A DNA stretch of 64,000 nt from Apostichopus japonicus (Eukaryota > Echinodermata > Holothuroidea > Aspidochirotida > Stichopodidae): assembly GCF_037975245.1 (NCBI RefSeq), contig NC_092578.1, positions 11,514,321 to 11,578,320 of the forward strand, written 5' to 3'. The notes under the pieces are model-generated. The model saw only the letters and a list, made by a program, of their open reading frames with translations, did not search any database and was not told the DNA's origin. This document shows positions 12,401-23,000 of the stretch, piece by piece. The position numbers were made by a program, and so were the translations under genes. Within the stretch, counting starts at the first letter, position 1; each line of letters begins with the position of its first letter.

Positions 12401-15400
12401 CGTCATAATGTGCCAACTCGTCAATTTGCAGGAAATTGATTGCATTGGGCGAGATCACTTTAAAATGTGCAACCCGTCAATTTGCAGGAAATTGATGCAT
12501 TGGGCGAGATTCGTTATTTCGTCAAAGCGTGAATTATCTGGAATTTTTGTTATTTTATCGAGATGGCAACAAAGTGTGCAACACGTCAATCTGCAGGAGA
12601 TTTATGCATTGGTAGAGATTCGTTATCTCGTCAAAACGTCAATTATCTAGAATTTTGGTCATTATGTCGAGATCACGTCAATAGTGTGCAACTCGTCAAT
12701 TTGCAGGAAATTTATGCATTTGGGCGAGATTCGTTATTTCGTCAAAACGTGAATTATCTGGAATTTTGGTTATTTTGTCGAGATGGCGTCAAAATGTGCT
12801 ACTCGTCAATTTGCAGGAAATTTATGCATTGCACGATATTCGTTATTTCGTGAAAGCGTCAACTTTCTGAAAATGTGGTCGTTTTGTGGAGATCGCAGCA
12901 AAGTGTGCAACTCGTCAATTTGGAGAAAATGACGCATTGGACGATATCCGTGGTATCGTCAAATTTCTGGGATTTTGTCGAGATACCGTCAAAGTGTGCA
13001 ACTCGTTAATTTGCAGGAAATTTATTGCATTGGGCGAGATCACGTCAAAGTGTGCAACTCATCAATTTGCAGGAAATTGATGCATTGCACGAGATTCGTT
13101 ATTTCGTCAAAACGTCAACTTTCTGAAAATTTGGTCGTTTTTACGAGATGGTAGCAAAGTGTGCAACTCGTCAATTTGGAGAAAATGACGCATTGGACGA
13201 TATCCGTGGTCTCGTCAAATATCTGGGATTTTGGTGATTTTGTCGAGATATCGTCAAAGTGTGCAAACTCGGTAATTTGCAGGAAATTTATGCATTGGGC
13301 GAGATCACGTCAAAATGTGCAACTCGTCAATTTCCAGGAAATTTATCGTCAATATGCAGGAAATTTATGCATTGGGCGAGATCACGTCTAAATGTGCAAC
13401 TCGTCAATTTGCAGATAATGATGCATTGGACGAGATACGTTATCTCGTCATAACGTCAATTATCTTCAATAATTTTGGTGATTTTTTTTCGAGATGGCAG
13501 CAAAGTGTGCAACTCATCAATTTGCAGGAACTTTATGCATTGGGGCGAGATCACTTTAAAATGTGCAAGTCGTCAATTTCCAGGAAATTTATTGCATTGG
13601 GCGAGATCACGTCAAAGTGTGCAACTCGTCAATTTGCAGGAAATTGATGCATTGCACGAGATTCGTTATTTCGTCAAAACGTCAACTTTCTGGAAATTTG
13701 GTCGTTTTTACGAGATGGTAGCAAAGTGTGCAACTCGTCAATTTGGAGAAAATGACGCATTGGACGATATCCGTGGTCTCGTCAAATATCTGGGATTTTG
13801 GTGATTTTGTCGAGATATCGTCAAAGTGTGCAAACTCGGTAATTTGCAGGAAATTTATGCATTGGGCGAGATCACGTCAAAATGTGTAACTCGTCAATTT
13901 CCAGGAAATTTATCGTCAATTTGCAGGAACTTTATGCATTGGGCGAGATTCGTTATTTCGTCAAAACGTGAATTATCTGGAATTTTGGTTATTTTGTCGA
14001 GATGGCGTCAAAATGTGCTACTCGTCAATTTGCAGGAAATTTATGCATTGCACGATATTCGTTATTTCGTGAAAGCGTCAACTTTCTGAAAATGTGGTCG
14101 TTTTGTGGAGATCGCAGCAAAGTGTGCAACTCGTCAATTTGGAGAAAATGACGCATTGGACGATATCCGTGGTATCGTCAAATTTCTGGGATTTTGTCGA
14201 GATACCGTCAAAGTGTGCAACTCGTTAATTTGCAGGAAATTTATTGCATTGGGCGAGATCACGTCAAAGTGTGCAACTCGTCAATTTGCAGGAAATTTAT
14301 GCATTGCACGAGATTCATTATTTCGTCAAAACGTCAACTTTCTGGAAATGTGGTCGTTTTGTCGAGATGGTAGCAAAGTGTGCAACTCGTCAATTTGGAG
14401 AAAATGACGCATTGGACGATATCCGTGGTCTCGTCAAATATCTGGGATTTTGGTGATATTGTCGAGATATCGTCAAAGTGTGCAAACTCGTCTATTTCCA
14501 GGAAATTTATTGCATTGGGCGAGATCACTTTAAAATGTGCAACTCGTCAATATGCAGGAAATTTATGCATTGGGCGAGATCACGTCAAATGTGTGCAACT
14601 CGTCATTTTGCAGGAAATTTATTGCATTGGGCGAGATCACGTCAAAGTGTGCAACTCGTCAATTTGCAGAAAATTGATGCATCGGACGAGATACGTTATC
14701 TCTTCAAAACGTCAATTATCTTCAATATTTTGGTCATTTTTTTTCGAGATGGCAGCAAAGTGTGCAACTCATCAATTTGCAGGAACTTTATGCATTGGGG
14801 CGAGATCACTTTAAAATGTGCAACTCGTCAATTTCCAGGAAATTTATTGCATTGGGCGAGATCACGTCAAATGTGTGCAACTCGTCATTTTGCAGGAAAT
14901 TTATTGCATTGGGCGAGATCACGTCAAAGTGTGCAACTCGTCAATTTGCAGAAAATTGATGCATCGGACGAGATACGTTATCTCTTCAAAACGTCAGTTA
15001 TTTTCCATTATGGTCATTTTTTCGAGATGGCAGCAAAGTGTGCAACTCGTCAATTTGCAGGAAATTGATTGCATTTGGGCGAGATCACGTCAAAGTGTGC
15101 AACTCGTCTATTTGCAGGAAATTGATTGCATTGGGCGAGATCACGTCAAAGTGTGCAACTCGTCAATTTGCAGGAAATTTATGCATTGGGCGAGATCACG
15201 TCATAATGTGCCAACTCGTCAATTTGCAGGAAATTGATTGCATTGGGCGAGATCACTTTAAAATGTGCAACCCGTCAATTTGCAGGAAATTTATGCATTG
15301 GGCGAGATTCGTTATTTCGTCAAAGCGTGAATTATCTGGAATTTTTGTTATTTTATCGAGATGGCAACAAAGTGTGCAACACGTCAATCTGCAGGAGATT

Positions 15401-15741
15401 TATGCATTGGTAGAGATTCGTTATCTCGTCAAAACGTCAATTATCTAGAATTTTGGTCATTATGTCGAGATCACGTCAATAGTGTGCAACTCGTCAATTT
15501 GCAGGAAATTTATGCATTGGACGAGATTCGTTATTTCGTCAAAACGTCAACTTTCTGAAAATGTGGTCGTTTTGTGGAGATGGCAGCAAAGTGTGCAACT
15601 CGTCAATTTGGAGAAAATGACGCATTGGACGATATCCGTGGTCTCGTCAAATTTGTGGGATTTTGTCGAGATACCGTCAAAAAGTGCACAACTCGTTAAT
15701 TTACAGGAAATTTATGCATTGGGCGAGATCACGTCAAAATG
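9376..15741 (+). repeat. Second satellite B HOR family (about 1241/1297 bp, rearranged)
   Basis: Landmarks recur at 10348, 11589, 12886 and 14105, giving spacings of 1241, 1297 and 1219 bp. The first two differ by 56 bp, one basic unit. The block from about 14818 to 15448 matches 8682-9312 of the 1377-bp HOR at an offset of 6136 bp, so the two HOR families share segments and have exchanged blocks. The last units before 15741 are shorter and more diverged, as expected at an array edge. Confidence 0.8.
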
Positions 15742-16021
15742 CCTTAAACTCACATAACTTACATCAGCGTGCGTTATTTAATTCTGAGTGCCAAACATGA
15801 AGTGGATTTTTACCAATATCTTGGTTAAGAACCGAAATCAAAGAATTTAATCCGGATGATATGCAATCTTCAAGTAAGCGGCCTAGACCAGTGCCAAATT
15901 AGATCAGAGACTGAGATGTATTAAGCAAGGGTTCTGTTATACCCAAAATTCTAAGTGCATGTTCCTATTTTTGGGTTGAAAAGATACCTGTTTTTTTTGC
16001 TCAACTAGCTGAGCTAATGTT

Positions 16022-16350
16022 ATGGCAATAGCGTCTGTCCGTCATCAGTTGCTCAAAGGCCTGCTGTTTGCAGGTTCTTTGATGAATACTCATCAAACTT
16101 TGTCAGTTTGTATCAGATATCAAGATCTTGAGAAAAAAAGGAGACATGTTGTAGGTCAAAGGTTATTTGGGGTCAAGAGAGGTCAAAAAGTAAAATCTAG
16201 TTGAAACCTACCTTTCTAAGTAGTAATGTTGGAGTTGCATCCATAGTCATCCATAGGGTTCAGTATATGATAGGTCATTAACTTAATTTACATGTCAAAG
16301 ATCATTTGGGGTCACAAGGGGTCAAAATGTAAAATTCATTCAGGAGCCTA
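16022..16350 (+). repeat. Decayed satellite A-like modules / relic of a dispersed repeat
   Basis: Two modules resemble the half-site core of satellite A. One begins at 16153 (AGGTCAAAGGTTATTTGG, then GGTCAAGAGAGGTCAAAAAG). The other begins at 16292 (ATGTCAAAGATCATTTGG, then GGTCACAAGGGGTCAAAATG). They lie 139 bp apart, close to the 144-bp period. Between them, TAAGTAGTAATGTTGGA (from about 16217) aligns with CAAGTGGGTAATGTCGGA of the monomer. The orientation is +, as in the left array. The upstream part (GTCTGTCCGTCATC near 16033) recalls a dispersed repeat type of marine invertebrates, but that is from memory and unchecked. The segment is either an ancestral form or an isolated, mutated remnant of satellite A. 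Confidence 0.7.
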
Positions 16351-16582
16351 AGCGTTTTTTTTAAATTTCCTTCACTATGTGCAACATATTTCTTGAAAGC
16401 CCCAACATCTGTGCTTGCATCAGTTGCCAGGAAAATGAAAAATAAAAGTTACGTACAAATGGAGAGAATAATCGACGGAGAAAACTGTGAATATTAACGA
16501 TATGAACATGAAAGTGTCAAGGATAGTGTTCAAACGATTATGCTTTACCAGCAAATACTGATTACAGATTATTTTTGTATAC

Positions 16583-16605
16583 ATAATCGGACCGATTCCG
16601 ATTAT
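16583..16605. repeat. Inverted repeat, 8-bp arms
   Basis: ATAATCGG at 16583-16590 and CCGATTAT at 16598-16605 are perfect reverse complements around a 7-base spacer. The inner AATCGG-A-CCGATT is itself a dyad. It looks like the GTCGG-A-CCGAC dyad of satellite A, but it is short and could be chance. Confidence 0.6.
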
Positions 16606-16670
16606 TTTTAAAAACAGAAAATATCCCGTTTTTACGAAATCGGCAATAAAGTATGTGATAGAATCATTTG

Positions 16671-16712
16671 TCTGTTTTTTTTTTTCTTTTCGTGTTTCCT
16701 TTCTTTTGTAAT
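16671..16712. repeat. Polypyrimidine / T-rich tract
   Basis: A T run of about a dozen bases is followed by CTTTTCGTGTTTCCTTTCTTTTG. This is low-complexity sequence with no assigned role. No plausible splice acceptor or exon follows it. Confidence 0.6.
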
Positions 16713-17635
16713 AGAGGCTCTTTGGGTTTCCTTTTGTATGTACCAAATTACCTCTGGAGTTTCGCGGAAAGGAAAAAAAAGGATTTTTTTACAAATTTCC
16801 AAAATACGAAAATATGACATTGTACTTATTAAGCACTGTGCTGAGCTAATGGCCTAACCACCTCGACGTGTATGTCACCTATGAATGGCCTGAATTGGGC
16901 TAAGAATAGTAACTCAAAATATCCATCTCAAAAATATCTCAGACAAACCATCCATCTTCAATCTTTACCAAAGTGTAAATTTTAATAACGTATTTCCTAC
17001 ATTCCGACATGATTTCGTACTTATTTTCAGAAATATACCGTTTATGAAAAAATAGAAAATATTACAAACTTGAAGTAAAACATCCTTATTCGTTACCTAT
17101 TTAACTCCATTCAAGTTCAATTAGAAAATGAAAGATTAGACAAATCAAACTGAAAAGCAAATTGTACCATCGTATCTTGTTTGAAATTTCTGTAGAATGT
17201 TACCAGATTGATGTAAAGAAATAATAACAACTAGAAACTCCTCAAATATTGTAATGTCATATGAAAGAGGGTACATTTCCCATTGACTTAGTGTGGTTGT
17301 TAGGCTTACATGTTGTCGAAGAGTTTTTGCGTGGATATTTTTATTTTTTATTTGCGACAAAATTTGAGCGAATAAACAGATGGATAGATTAGATCTGTGT
17401 TGACTTAGTGTGAATTTAGGCTACCATCTGGCCTGAGATTTGTGAAGATTTAAAGGTTATTGTCGCTGGTACTGAAATTGCTTCGTGGAGGCCTATTTGC
17501 CAATGACTGTGCGTGAGTTCCCCGTACTTGTGCGCGACCCTCCCCGCACTGTTTCAAATTGAACTGTTGCTAAAGCAAACCCTAGCTAAACAAAAGCATG
17601 TTACAATTAATTTTACACAGACACCTGATATAATG

Positions 17636-17716
17636 CGGGCGATTCTTCTTAAATTTATCTTTTCTTTTGGAGCTTTTGGAGGGCTCTTTTTAGCACTTGA
17701 GAGAGCGAATCGCCCG
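17636..17716. repeat. Inverted repeat, 10-bp arms, 61-bp spacer
   Basis: CGGGCGATTC at 17636-17645 and GAATCGCCCG at 17707-17716 are perfect reverse complements. The arms are GC-rich against an AT-rich background. This could be the ends of a small non-autonomous element or a structured RNA. No flanking target duplication was identified. Confidence 0.6.
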
Positions 17717-18422
17717 TCGCCTCTGCTTATTTCCGACCCAGTCCAGCACATTCGTTAATTCGTTAAATTGGTATCGTTACCGTGCTTACTGTGCCGAGAA
17801 ATATGAAAGTCACTAACCACGAGGGAAGCAAAACCGGCTACTCTGGCAGCCTAATTTGGTGACTACTCTGGTGCTTCTTTGTTTCCTCCTTGATGGTCAG
17901 GACTGAATTAAAAGTTGTTGAGTTAGAGCTGTCCTCGGCCGTTTATTTCGTCAAGTGTACATGAATACATGTCAGATCACGCACAATTGCACAAAGTACG
18001 CGTCAGCGCCCTTTTTCAAATTGTGTTGAGCCAACATTAGGAATACCATGTTTTATCAGTTTTATCCATCCAAATTTGTGAAAATGTATAAATCAAATTG
18101 AGGGAATGTACCGACACAATACAGGTTAATTGAGCATTCCGTTTGACATATATCTTCAAAACCAGAGTATCTATAGAAATAATATCTTTAATTTGTGTTG
18201 TGATTTGTCATACTAGTTTTAGATTAGTAACCATACTTTTAAGGGACCTCAAATTGTTCTCTATGATCAAAGGTGCAAATAGTTTCAAACTAAGAGCATA
18301 CATGTTTTTAACATTTCACATGCATCTTGATAGGATTTTCAAGAACAATTGCATTTTCTTTATTGGTTAAAATGTGATTGTTCAAACTGCACCCTTATAA
18401 TTGCTATTCCGAGATAATATTT

Positions 18423-18561
18423 AGTTCTTGTAGATTCTTGCATTGCTTCACGAACTACGTAGATGACGTGTTCAATCTATTTCTTCCTCGATACAAACAC
18501 CAAATCGTGATATGGTGTTTGTATTCAGGGCTGTAAGTCATCTTGAGATGATGCAAGAACT
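18423..18561. repeat. Cluster of nested inverted repeats (possible small non-autonomous element or hairpin RNA)
   Basis: The central element is a perfect 12-bp stem: ATACAAACACCA at 18491-18502 and TGGTGTTTGTAT at 18513-18524 with a 10-base loop. With one mismatch and G-T pairs it extends to about 18485-18530. Outside it, TTCTTGCAT (18435-18443) pairs with ATGCAAGAA (18551-18559), and AGTTCTTG (18423-18430) pairs with CAAGAACT (18554-18561). TCATCT-TG-AGATGA (18538-18551) is a further short dyad. The layout could be a MITE-like element of about 140 bp or an expressed hairpin. The stem alone is shorter than a typical animal pre-miRNA, so no RNA gene is called. Confidence 0.5.
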
Positions 18562-19304
18562 TTCTTAAATCGTAACGATTTGTCAAATATGAGTGCATTT
18601 TTTTGTTTGTCTTTTGGAGACGTACTATTTTTCCTTTGCAATGCGGTATTAGTTATTTTTTAGTTTTTTTATTACTTTTTGTTCCATTTCAAACACATGT
18701 TGAATCTTAATTTGGGTAGTGCTGCCGACCAGTTGCCAAACCTTGTTAAGGCAAACGCCGCAAATTTTGTTTCCTTTTTCATTTCCTTTCACTTTCTCTA
18801 CCATTAATATTGCTGACGTCCTTTGAGTCGGCTTCTCAAAATGATTAGAGGTATTTCTATCTACGAATTATTAAAGGCATAAAGGCAAACTGAAATCATC
18901 TACAGTTGGACTGCAAACACGATAAAGTTGTCAAGCATTATTGTGATATTTACCTTAACCATTAACATCACCGTAAAGGACCTTAAACTTTGAAGCAATG
19001 TCAACTAGCTTGTGAACTTCTCTCACTGAAAGGAGTAACCCTAACTTCTTGGACCGATACTGCTTGTTCCTCACCGGCTCCCCAATGTTGAAACCGCTTA
19101 TTACTCCTTGCAAAGAAAGAGTTGCGTGTCATCTCGCAAAGAAGCGCATAAGTTTTCGACTGAAACCATGTATGGGGTTGAAAACTGGAGATAAGCATCG
19201 AAATGGCACAAATAGGTTGGGGTTTTGTCGAGAGGAGCACCCGCTTTTGTTTTGGACTGTGATGGCCTGTTAACCGCTTCAAAACGTGTGTTATGCATTG
19301 TATT

Positions 19305-19462
19305 CCGGAGAAGTGTTTCCTCCCCGAGAAAGAGTTTGTTCCGCCTCGTGTAAAAGGGGCTGTTATTTTCTAGCAGACGTTTCCCGGAGGAGTATTTGGC
19401 CGAGAGGAATCAATCTGTTTCCCACGCGTAAGGGGCTCATAACATGTGGTATTCACGGTTTA
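19305..19462. repeat. Degenerate 79-bp tandem repeat
   Basis: CCGGAG at 19305 and 19384, and TCGGAG at 19463, are each 79 bp apart. The first two copies also share CCGAGA downstream and GGGGCT (19356 and 19432), together with G(C/T)GTAA just before it. A third copy from 19463 is recognisable only at its start. Copies are strongly diverged, so this is an old minor tandem repeat unrelated to satellites A and B. Confidence 0.5.
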
Positions 19463-19590
19463 TCGGAGGGTGTTCCACTGAGCACCTCTTTCCGTTTTCA
19501 ACTCAATAATATGATAGACCCTTGATAATCAATAAGCAAGAGAGCTCATTGTACATCGTGCATTTTCAACGAAAGCACCAAATAAAGAAA

Positions 19591-19614
19591 ACAATTCACA
19601 ATAATGTGAATTGT
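19591..19614. repeat. Perfect 10-bp stem hairpin next to the satellite A boundary
   Basis: ACAATTCACA (19591-19600) and TGTGAATTGT (19605-19614) are exact reverse complements separated by ATAA. A weaker pair, GTGCATT (19558-19564) and AATGCAC (19624-19630), encloses it. An AATAAA lies just upstream at 19581-19586, but no transcript is evident. The hairpin sits 69 bp before the first base of the right satellite A array. Confidence 0.75.
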
Positions 19615-20089
19615 CATACAGGTAATGCACTTCTTCAACTTCACAGAAATCCGTTGGAAACAGTAGTCACGAACAACTAATATTAAGTCGGTCCGACATT
19701 ACCCACTTGAGATATCTCGTTTACAAGATTTTGACCATTTGACCCCTGGTGACCCCAAACGACCTATGAGCTGCACCGAAAACAAAGGGTAAGTGGCACT
19801 TGAATGGGTACTCCGGCCAACCGATCTTGTGTCGGTCCGACATTACCCACTTGAGATATCTCGTTGACAAGATTTTGACCATTTGACCCCTGGTGACCCC
19901 AAATGACCTTTGACCTGCACCGAAAACAAAGGGTAAGTGGCACTTGAATGGGTACTCCGGCCCACCGATCTTGTGTCGGTCCGACATTACTCACTTGAGA
20001 TATCTCGTTGACAAGATTGTGACCATCTGACCCCTGGTGACCCCAAATGACCTTTGACCAGCACCGAAAACAAAGGGTAAGTGGCACTT

Positions 20090-23000
20090 GAATGGGTACT
20101 CCGGCCCACCGATCTTGTGTCGGTCCGACATTACCCACTTGAGATATCTCGTTGACAAGATTGTGACCATTTGACCCCTGGTGACCCCAAATGACCCCAA
20201 ATGACCTTTGACCTGCACCGAAAACAAAGGGTAAGTGGCACTTGAGTGGGTACTCCGGCCAACCGATCTTGTGTCGGTCCGACATTACCCACTTGAGATA
20301 TCTCGTTGACAAGATTTTGACCATTTGACCCCTGGTGACCCCAAATGACCTTTGACCAGCACCGAAAACAAAGGGTAAGTGGCACTTGAATGGGTACTCC
20401 GGCCAACCGATCTTATGTCGTTCCGACATTACCCACTTGAGATATCTCGTTGACAAGATTTTGACCATTTGACCCCTGGTGACCCTTGGTGACCCCAAAT
20501 GACCTTTGACCTGCACCGAAAGCAAAGGGTAAGTGGCACTTGAATGGGTACTCCGGCCAACCGATCTGATGTCGGTCTGACATTACCCACTTGAGATATC
20601 TCGTTGACAAGATTTTGACCATTTGACCCCTGGTGACCCCAAATGACCTTTGACCTGCACCGAAAACAAAGGGTACGTGGCACTTGAATGGGTACTCCGG
20701 CCAACCGATGTTAAGTCGTTCCGACATTACCCACTTGAGATATCTCGTTGACAAGATTTTGATCATTTGACCCCTGGTGACCCCAAATGACCTTTGACCT
20801 GCATCGAAAACAAAGGGTAAGTGGCACTTGATTGGGTACTCCGGCCAACCGATCTTATGTCGGTCCGACACAACCCACTTGAGATATCTCGTTGACAAGA
20901 TTTTGATCATTTGACCCCTGGTGACCCCAAATGACCTTTGACCTGCACCGAAAACAAAGGGTAAGTGGCACTTGAATGGGTACTACGGCCAACCGATCTT
21001 AAGTCGGTCCGACACAACCCACTTGAGATATCTCGTTGACAAGATTTTGATCATTTGACCCCTGGTGACTCCAAATGACCTTTGACCTGCACCGAAAACA
21101 AAGGGTAAGTGGCACTTGAATGGGTACTACGGCCAACCGATCTTAAGTCGGTCCGACACAACCCACTTGAGATATCTCGTTGACAAGATTTTGACCATTT
21201 GACCCCTGGTGACCCCTGGTGACCCCAAATGACCTTTGACCTGCATCGAAAACAAAGGGTAAGTGGCACTTGAATGGGTACTCCGGCCAACCGATCTTAA
21301 GTCGGTCCGACATTACCCACTTGAGATATCTCGTTGACAAGATTTTGACCATTTGACCCCTGGTGACCCCAAATGACCTTTGACCTGCACCGAAAACAAT
21401 GGGTAATTGGCACTTGAATGGGTACTCCGGCCAATCAATGTTAAGTCGGTCCGACATTACCCACTTGAGATATCTCGTTGACAAGATTTTGACCATTTGA
21501 CCCCTGGTGACCCCTGGTGACCCCAAATGACCTTTGACCTGCACCGAAAACAAAGGGTAAGTGGCACTTGAATGGGTACTCCGGCCAACCGATCTTGTGT
21601 CGGTCCGACATTACCCACTTGAGATATCTCGTTGACAAGATTTTGACCATTTGACCCCTGGTGACCCCAAATGACCTGTGACCTGCACCGAAAACAAAGG
21701 GTAAGTGGCACTTGAATGGGTACTCCGGCCCACCGATCTTGTGTCGGTCCGACATTACCCACTTGAGATAACTCGTTGACAAGATTTTGACCATTTGGCC
21801 CCTGGTGACCCCAAATGACCTTTGACCAGCACCGAAAACAAAGGGTAAGGGGCACTTGATTGGGTACTCCGGCCCACCGATCTTCTGTCGGTCCGACATT
21901 ACCCACTTGAGATATCTCGTTGACAAGATTTTGACCATTTGACCCCTGGTGACCCCAAATGACCTGTGACCTGCACCGAAAACAAAGGGTAAGTGGTACT
22001 TGAATGGGTACTCCGGCCCACCGATCTTGTGTCGGTCCGACATTACCCACTTGAGATATCTCGTTGACAAGATTTTGACCATTTGACCCCTGGTGACCCC
22101 AAATGACCTGTGACCTGCACCGAAAACAAAGGGTAAGTGGCACTTGAATGGGTACTCCGGCCAACCAATGTTAAGCCGGTCCGACAATACCCACTTGAGA
22201 TATCTCGTTGACAAGATTTTGACCATTTGGCCCCTGGTGACCCCAAATGACCTTTGACCAGCACCGAAAGCGAAGGGTAAGTGGCACTTGAATGGGTACT
22301 CCGGCCCACCGATCTTAAGTCGGTCCGACATTACCCACTTGAGATATCTCGTTGACAAGATTTTGACCATTTGACCCCTGGTGACCATAAATGACCTTTG
22401 ACCTGCACCGAAAACAAAGGGTAAGTGGCACTTGAATGGGTACTCCGGCCAACCGATCTTATGTCGGTCCGACATAACCCACTTGAGATATCTCGTTGAC
22501 AAGATTTTGACCATTTGACCCCTGCTGACCCGAAATGACCTTTGACCTGCACCGAAAACAAAGGGTAAGTGGCACTTGAATGGGTACTCCGGCAAACCGA
22601 TCTTATGTCGGTCCGACATTACCCACTTGAGATATCTCGTTGACAAGATTTTGACCATTTGACCCCTGGTGACCCCCGGTGACTCCAAATGACCTTTGAC
22701 CTGCACCGAAAACAAAGGGTAAGTGGCACTTGAATGGGTACTCCGGCCAACCGATCTTAAGTCGGTCCGACATAACCCACTTGAGATATCTCGTTGACAA
22801 GATTTTGACCATTTGACCCCTGGTGACCCCAAATGACCTTTGACCTGCACCGAAAACAAAGGGTAAGTGGCACTTGAATGGGTACTCCGGCCAACCGATC
22901 TTAAGTCGGTCCGACATAACCCACTTGAGATATCTCGTTGACAAGATTTTGACCATTTGACCCCTGGTGACCCCAAATGACCTTTGACCTGCACCGAAAA

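Larger units (their letters stand above)
4834..15741 (+). repeat. Satellite B array, forward-orientation block
   Basis: The basic 55-bp unit runs GTCAATTTGCAGG, AAATTTATGCATTGGGCG, AGATCACGTCAAAGTG, TGCAACTC. A 56-bp form carries TTGATTGCATT. The extended form of about 109-110 bp adds roughly 54 bp containing TCGTTATTTCGTCAAAACG and an ATTATCTGGAATTTTGG-like stretch. Another recurrent variant has GGAGAAAATGACGCATTGG in place of the GCAGGAAATTTATGC part. The array is organised into HORs (separate entries) and ends abruptly at GATCACGTCAAAATG near 15741, where single-copy sequence begins. Open frames of up to about 190 codons occur in several overlapping frames, share no start context and are repeat translations. 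Confidence 0.95.
15742..19682. other. Non-satellite island between satellite B and satellite A
   Basis: About 3.9 kb of AT-rich, apparently single-copy sequence is flanked by satellite B on the left and inverted satellite A on the right. Open frames are all under 110 codons (for example 16420-16746 on -, 17513-17758 on +, 18143-18370 on +, 19001-19282 on -, 19286-19525 on +). None shows a recognisable domain, a plausible exon pair or a conserved motif, so none is called as a gene. The island holds decayed satellite A-like modules, a polypyrimidine tract, several inverted repeats and a short degenerate tandem repeat, listed separately. In 15742-16019, most of 16351-17500, 17760-18420 and 18562-19000 I see nothing beyond AT-rich sequence. 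Confidence 0.8.

Noticed and set aside
2188-15741. Open frames up to 196 codons in satellite B (SSICRKFMHWARSRQ-like repeats)
   Set aside because: The same segments are open in two or three frames on one strand, copies follow the DNA HOR period, and there is no domain, signal peptide or start context.
2188-15741. CRISPR array
   Set aside because: Repeats are contiguous, with no unique spacers between conserved repeats and no cas genes. The units are 55-110 bp satellite monomers.
4834-15741. CRE-like (ACGTCA) and octamer-like (ATGCATAAAT) motifs in satellite B as regulatory elements
   Set aside because: The matches are partial and vary from unit to unit. Unlike the DR1 core of satellite A, they show no compensating or spacer-only variation.
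16420-16820. Minus-strand frames of 108 and 62 codons (16420-16746, 16632-16820)
   Set aside because: Lysine-rich translation of a T-rich low-complexity region, overlapping in two frames and with no recognisable motif.
16836-16872. Possible tRNA-derived SINE head on the - strand (GGTGGTTAGGCCATTAGCTC)
   Set aside because: It faintly resembles a tRNA A-box region, and the 12-mer GCTGAGCTAATG recurs at 16008 and 16840. There is no B box, no tail and no foldable tRNA body.
17513-17758. Open frame of 81 codons on + with a hydrophobic stretch, and a 65-codon frame on the opposite strand
   Set aside because: Both are short, overlap in antisense and include a 10-bp inverted repeat. No family resemblance or splice context was found.
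18143-18370. 75-codon hydrophobic open frame on +
   Set aside because: AT-rich sequence readily gives hydrophobic short frames. There are no neighbouring exons, promoter or homology that I recognise.
19001-19525. Cluster of short frames on both strands (93, 74, 65 and 79 codons)
   Set aside because: The frames overlap on opposite strands across a degenerate 79-bp tandem repeat. Nothing marks one of them as coding.
19581-19586. AATAAA as a polyadenylation signal
   Set aside because: It is a single hexamer in AT-rich DNA with no upstream gene or transcript evidence.
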